Below, piece after piece: positions 60,404 to 64,000 of a stretch of 64,000 nt of DNA. The stretch spans positions 62,001-126,000 of the forward strand of contig JBAXVX010000002.1 in NCBI GenBank assembly GCA_037128705.1, written 5' to 3'. Below the pieces are notes generated by a model, which was given only the letters and a program-made list of their open reading frames with translations, was not told where the DNA came from and ran no database searches. Both the position numbers and the translations under genes were made by a program. The DNA is from CAIVAT01 sp037128705. GTDB taxonomy: Bacteria > Bacteroidota > Bacteroidia > Bacteroidales > FEN-979. How positions within the stretch are numbered: position 1 is the stretch's first letter; each line of letters begins with the position of its first letter.

Positions 60404-61774
60404 TCACCGCTTCAGCAATTCTGTAGCTGCATTCATAAAACAATACACCTCATACTCTTTGGGATCAATCCAGGGGTCCTTCCATGTACTCCACACAACC
60501 GTCACCATCCGCTCCTTCTGATTTATGTGAATGAACTGCCCGAACACCCCCTGGGCCGTAAATGTACCCTCCAGGTTTGGAAAGTAGGTGGAAGGAGCAC
60601 TGATGGTATCCTCCCCCCACAACAGGGGTTCACTCAGGTAATCCCATGGCCCCCATGGCGTTTCAGGCAAGGCCCACCAGTTGTAGCCATAACCGAGGGG
60701 GTAGTAGTAACCTTCGGGAAGATACAGGGCTCCCCAATTACATTGTGGCGAATCGGCGGCCGGGTTCCCCGCCTCAGCTGTCCACCCTTCGGGAAGTAAG
60801 GACGTTCCGTTCACCACCCCGTCGTTCAGGATGAACATCCCGAACCGCCCGTAGTCACGCAGCGTCATGCTCACATTTCCGCAGCCAAACTCGGCGCCGT
60901 TGTCCGACTCGAGCAGCCAGTAAGCATCGGACTCCATTCCCATGTTGGCCCAGATCTTCCGCGACAGGTATGCTGAAAGGGATTCACCACCCAGGGCGGC
61001 TTTCAGAACCTCCCCCTCCAGGAAGGTCTCACCGGAATTGTACAGGAACCGGGTACCCGGTTCACCTGCCCGGGTGAGTTTCGACAATAACTCCATGGTT
61101 CCCCCTGCTTTACCATCCACCGCACACTGAAACATGACTCTGAAATCGGAGGAGGGATCGCGGTAATCTTCATTCCAGGAAGCCCCCGACGACATCTGGA
61201 GCAGTTGCCTCACAGTCACTCCATCGTAAGCCGTACCTGTCATCCGGGGGAGGTAAGTGGTAACCCGGTCGTTGATATTATTGATCTTTCCCTCCTTCAG
61301 GGCAATCCCGATCAGTGTGGCCGTAATTGATTTCGCCACCGAGTAGGAGGTCCACCTCGAAGCGGCATTGTTACCCTCTGCGTAGCGTTCAAGAACGATC
61401 TTCCCGTCCTTGATGATCAGTAACCCCGCCACCTGGTTCCTGACAATAAAATCGTCAATGTTGTAGGTTTTGGTTCCGTTCAGTGTGTATTCAACCGAAG
61501 TCAGGGGCCGGGTCGATTCGGGAAGCGGGTAGACGGTGTTTCCGCGTGGAATGGTCCTGGTAAAGGCGATCTTATCCATATTCCGGTAGGTTCCGGGCTG
61601 ATATTCAGGTGTCAGCCACAGCAGGTCTTTGAACCTGCCAATTTTATCTTCGGAAGGTTCGGTCGGGGTGCACTCCTCCCTTTTACAGCCATTGTTAGAA
61701 AGGAGCAAAAACCAGGAGAGAATCCACACGTAAATCCAGTTTCTGTTTTTCCGGTTAGTTCCCTGAGCCTTCAT
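60404..61774 (-). CDS. Serine hydrolase lipoprotein, beta-lactamase class C fold
   Basis: A 456-residue lipoprotein with lipobox SNNGC (Cys30). The key motifs are SVAK (Ser145-Lys148) in YSVAKSITATLIG and YNS (245-247) in RFLYNSGETFLEG, with a C-terminal FGQFIHINQKERM region that may stand for the third motif. Family members are class C beta-lactamase-like esterases or peptidases. It precedes the SBBP protein on the same strand, with an 86 nt gap, so cotranscription is possible. Confidence 0.85.
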   Translation of the reverse strand: MKAQGTNRKNRNWIYVWILSWFLLLSNNGCKREECTPTEPSEDKIGRFKDLLWLTPEYQPGTYRNMDKIAFTRTIPRGNTVYPLPESTRPLTSVEYTLNGTKTYNIDDFIVRNQVAGLLIIKDGKIVLERYAEGNNAASRWTSYSVAKSITATLIGIALKEGKINNINDRVTTYLPRMTGTAYDGVTVRQLLQMSSGASWNEDYRDPSSDFRVMFQCAVDGKAGGTMELLSKLTRAGEPGTRFLYNSGETFLEGEVLKAALGGESLSAYLSRKIWANMGMESDAYWLLESDNGAEFGCGNVSMTLRDYGRFGMFILNDGVVNGTSLLPEGWTAEAGNPAADSPQCNWGALYLPEGYYYPLGYGYNWWALPETPWGPWDYLSEPLLWGEDTISAPSTYFPNLEGTFTAQGVFGQFIHINQKERMVTVVWSTWKDPWIDPKEYEVYCFMNAATELLKR

Positions 61775-61995
61775 AGTTCATATTTTTTCAGTTGTCCGAT
61801 CTTATAGCTGACTGTATCCTGTTTTATGCAGGGAACAAATGAACGGGATGATCCTTATAATTAAAAAAGCAGGCATATGACATCGTAAAGTCCTGATAAA
61901 GTTACGATAGTTTTCAAAGAGGCACCAAGCCCGGGTATATTTTTTAAAGATTTCGAAAAGCGGTGTTAAATCAAATGTTTTTGTAAATTCGGACT

Positions 61996-62502
61996 ATGAA
62001 ACACTCAACGTTATTATTCGGCCTTTTTATGCTTTTGATTATTTCCGGCTGCAGGAATAATGAGCATAGCATTGATAACAGATTTCACGGGATGTGGAGA
62101 CTTGTTAAAATTGAATCCATGGATAAAGAGTCCGGCAAGTGGGCTTCCGACTCAGCATTTGACGGGTGGAATGGATTCATTCTCTATGATGGTCTTGGGC
62201 ATATGGCTGCGCATATTACACCGAAAGGGTACAAAGATTTTGACGTAAGTAAAAACATGGACAGTTTAGACACGAAGGGTCTGAAAGAACTGGTGAAATT
62301 CTATAAATCGAACTTTGTATATTTCGCCAACTATAAAATCAACAAGGAGAGCATTGATCATAACCGCCTTTCTGCTACAAACCCAAAAGACTGGGGTTCG
62401 GTATTGACACGCGATTTTGAATTCAGGAATGATACCCTCCTGTTGACGCCGCATGAAATTCTCTGGGGAAAAAAATCAAGACTGTGGTGGGTGAAGTTAT
62501 GA
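61996..62502 (+). CDS. Lipocalin-like lipoprotein
   Basis: A 168-residue lipoprotein with lipobox IISGC (Cys19) followed by RNN. The mature part has FHGMWRLVKIESMDKESGKW, ILYDGLGHMAAHIT and terminal ILWGKKSRLWWVKL, the pattern of the lipocalin-like (Lipocalin_5) domain that begins GTWRLVSAE. These bind small lipophilic molecules or have no known activity. It is followed after 13 nt by the gene at 62516. Confidence 0.7.
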   Translation: MKHSTLLFGLFMLLIISGCRNNEHSIDNRFHGMWRLVKIESMDKESGKWASDSAFDGWNGFILYDGLGHMAAHITPKGYKDFDVSKNMDSLDTKGLKELVKFYKSNFVYFANYKINKESIDHNRLSATNPKDWGSVLTRDFEFRNDTLLLTPHEILWGKKSRLWWVKL

Positions 62503-62515
62503 TTTCACAAGGAAA

Positions 62516-62974
62516 ATGACTGAAAACAATAAATTCGAAAGATCATTCGGGCCGGCGGGTTCATTTGCAGGCATGGTGGTGTTTGTTGCCGGACTGGTCT
62601 TAACTTTCTTTCATCTCACGGCGCTCATTTTAGTCCTGATCGGTGCTTTCGTCGGATTTTCATCGACCAGCACCCTGATCGATTATGAAAGGAAACGGGT
62701 CAGGTTTTCGAACAACCTGTTTGGGATTATAAAAATCGGCCGCTGGCTGAATGTTGAGTCCTCCATGAAAATCGGAATGAAGGAATCGGAATTGACATGG
62801 CGGGCCTTCAGCCAGGGAAACCGGGCGCTTGATATCGTCGATAGGGATTACAAAATAATCCTCTTTGACTCCGTGAATAAAGAGATCATGCCGGTAAAAA
62901 AGACCCGTTCAAAAGATCAGGCAAAAATTGATCTTGAGGCAATGGGGAGCCGGTTGGGTATACGTTTGCTCTGA
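62516..62974 (+). CDS. Two-helix membrane protein, hypothetical
   Basis: A 152-residue membrane protein with hydrophobic segments at about 17-33 and 36-50 (SFAGMVVFVAGLVLTFFHLT, ALILVLIGAFVGFSST) and a soluble C-terminal domain with strands (RVRFSNNLFGIIKIGRWLN, DRDYKIILFDSVNKE). No family is recognised. It probably forms an operon with the lipocalin-like lipoprotein. Confidence 0.6.
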   Translation: MTENNKFERSFGPAGSFAGMVVFVAGLVLTFFHLTALILVLIGAFVGFSSTSTLIDYERKRVRFSNNLFGIIKIGRWLNVESSMKIGMKESELTWRAFSQGNRALDIVDRDYKIILFDSVNKEIMPVKKTRSKDQAKIDLEAMGSRLGIRLL

Positions 62975-63053
62975 TCAGCTCAACCGGGGCGTCGGCCGGA
63001 GAACCCTACCCGGGTGTAAACATCCCTCCCAATACAAAATGTATCCCGCTGCA

Positions 63054-63431
63054 TTACTCGCTGGTCCTGGCGACAAAGATCCCCCTGTTTTCACAAAAAT
63101 CACCCTCGGCAATGTTGGTTATGACCACCCTGCTTTGAACCTGCCAGGCATATTGATTTATCGGGTGGCACATGAGCGGACCTCCCTGTGAGTTGTCAAA
63201 CTGAACATTCGAAAACATGGTGAAACCTGAACAGGCCCATCCCTTTTGCACAACCGTGCCCTTCTCTCCCACCAGGGGGGCCCAGTTCCCCAGCATCGTC
63301 CCTTTGACCATTTTTTTTTCAGGGGCTCTTTCATTGAATGAAATAACCAGCAGAACAGCCGCCGTGGCGATAATCAACCCGGAAATAAACCCGGCGATAT
63401 AAAATTTGTTTCTGATGAAGTTGAGGTTCAT
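63054..63431 (-). CDS. Small membrane-anchored hypothetical protein
   Basis: A 125-residue protein with a hydrophobic segment at about 10-32 (YIAGFISGLIIATAAVLLVI) and a mature part with WAPLVGEKGTVVQKGWACSG and MCHPINQYAWQVQSRVV. It has three Cys residues that could pair outside. Function is not recognised. It converges on the gene at 62516, and the region upstream (63432-63772) is intergenic. Confidence 0.6.
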   Translation of the reverse strand: MNLNFIRNKFYIAGFISGLIIATAAVLLVISFNERAPEKKMVKGTMLGNWAPLVGEKGTVVQKGWACSGFTMFSNVQFDNSQGGPLMCHPINQYAWQVQSRVVITNIAEGDFCENRGIFVARTSE

Positions 63432-63772
63432 TTTCCAGGTTTTAGTGGTTCAACAATGTATATTAAATACAACCAATTGTAAAAAAGTTGGCAGTGCCCC
63501 TGCCACAAAACTAAAATTAATTTTCGTCATGCATCCCAAACCAAAAAAACTTAATCAAAGAAATATGTCTTGCCCCCCTTGCTTTCAGGGTTTTCTTTAC
63601 ATATATTTGCAACAAGCGGTCAGTTTATTGCCAATACCTAAGCGACACTCCCAGCCTCACCGATCAATCCCGGTTCCTGACTGACCCCTGGTTTTTAAGC
63701 CATTGATATGTCTGTCAATTCTTCAAATAAATCATCCCCAGGTCATTATTTGAAACCTTAAAACCAAAACCC
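63432..63772. other. Divergent intergenic region
   Basis: A 341-base region between 63431 (minus) and 63773 (plus). It holds a good plus-strand promoter at 63579-63609 that gives a leader of about 158 nt. No gene or structured RNA is evident in the leader. Confidence 0.55.
63579..63609 (+). promoter_or_regulatory. Promoter for 63773 gene
   Basis: TTG at 63579-63581, 20-base spacer and TATATTTG at 63602-63609. Confidence 0.65.
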
Positions 63773-64000
63773 ATGAAAAAGACAAAAACTGGAATCACTA
63801 TGATGGCTACCCTGCTGCTGGTGGCATTTACTTCATCGTACGACGGGCCCGATCCGGCCTATTTTAAAGCGTTCGGCTATGGATCCATAGCCGTTTCCAT
63901 CGGGGGAGCACCTTCATTTGATCATTACGATCCGGCTCAGTTCGACTATCAGAACGGAATATTTTATGTGAAGGCGGGTGCCAGCCGTTTGGATCTGCGG
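63773..64000 (+). CDS. Exported protein, 3' end outside window
   Basis: The frame runs to the right edge without a stop, so the gene is cut after 76 codons. It begins MKKTKTGITMMATLLLVAFT, a signal peptide, and goes on SSYDGPDPAYFKAFGYGSI then IAVSIGGAPSFDHYDPAQF. It is preceded by a promoter of the Bacteroidota type. It is too short to identify; a secreted protein is the safe conclusion. Confidence 0.6.
   Translation, partial: MKKTKTGITMMATLLLVAFTSSYDGPDPAYFKAFGYGSIAVSIGGAPSFDHYDPAQFDYQNGIFYVKAGASRLDLR

Noticed and set aside
60318..60443. The upstream extension of the SBBP protein to 60443
   Set aside because: The extra 42 residues overlap the end of the serine hydrolase gene by 40 nt, and the start at 60317 gives a normal signal peptide.
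63406..63684. A 92-codon plus-strand frame upstream of the last gene
   Set aside because: It crosses the promoter at 63579-63609, and its product (MFLMKLRFIFQVLVVQQ) lacks a protein-like pattern.
1..64000. Search for tRNA, rRNA, CRISPR arrays, IS elements, integrases and phage genes
   Set aside because: No cloverleaf-like tRNA, rRNA segment, regular spacer-repeat pattern, transposase or integrase frame was seen by reading. A tool such as tRNAscan-SE could still find a missed tRNA.

Overview
This window looks like a piece of a Bacteroidota chromosome, probably from the Bacteroidales or a related anaerobic or environmental lineage. The evidence is a TonB-dependent receptor with a carboxypeptidase-regulatory-like head, many short lipoproteins whose lipobox Cys is followed by Lys, Arg or Asp, two proteins with type IX secretion (T9SS) C-terminal sorting domains, FISUMP-type paralogs, and many -7 boxes of the Bacteroidota form TAnnTTTG, often with a TTG or TTTG about 20 nt upstream. 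No rRNA, tRNA, CRISPR array, transposase or phage gene was seen. Most of the window is ordinary chromosome rich in surface and envelope proteins. LAYOUT: 1-10.7 kb holds a truncated TonB receptor, lipoprotein alpha/beta hydrolases, a FISUMP lipoprotein, a CrtC/AttH-like lipoprotein, a metallophosphoesterase and a large T9SS protein with dockerin-like and cohesin-like segments. 10.9-14.3 kb is a tandem array of three paralogs that share a head and differ in the tail. 15.2-18.5 kb is an overlapping operon of histidine kinase, endonuclease/exonuclease/phosphatase lipoprotein and outer-membrane protein. 18.8-25.5 kb holds a methyltransferase, an MFS exporter, a serine hydrolase, a thioredoxin-like protein and a porin. 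25.5-29 kb holds a SET-domain protein followed by a 963-residue protein that joins a GPP34 (Golgi phosphoprotein 3-like) domain to a full-length YdeP/FdhF-like molybdopterin oxidoreductase; this is the most unusual locus. 29-32 kb is a small membrane-protein operon, an exported isochorismatase-fold hydrolase and a candidate small RNA. 32-37 kb holds an amidohydrolase and an operon of unrecognised lipoproteins. 37-43 kb holds a TPR-LuxR-type regulator, a T9SS BNR-repeat protein, DedA and a TerB-like protein. 43-45.4 kb holds a STAS-like protein and a histidine kinase split by a one-base slip in an A8/T8 run. 45.6-49.7 kb is a duplicated alpha/beta hydrolase pair around a serine hydrolase, with two decayed gene fragments. 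49.8-55 kb holds an AdiA-type arginine decarboxylase, a cache-domain lipoprotein and an NCS2 permease. 55-64 kb holds a membrane protein, cysteine dioxygenase, quinone reductase, a methyltransferase-like membrane protein, an SBBP beta-propeller, a serine hydrolase and small envelope proteins, with one gene running off the end. HOW THE GENES WORK TOGETHER: most encode secreted or lipid-anchored hydrolases, outer-membrane barrels and sensors, as expected of an organism that processes external polymers or esters. The real operons visible are 18464-15212 (minus), 37037-33991 (minus), 29099-31030 (plus), 45658-49511 (plus), 52717-55031 (plus), 58815-57488 (minus) and 61996-62974 (plus). No response regulator lies next to either histidine kinase, and no FdhD or molybdenum cofactor gene lies near the oxidoreductase fusion.
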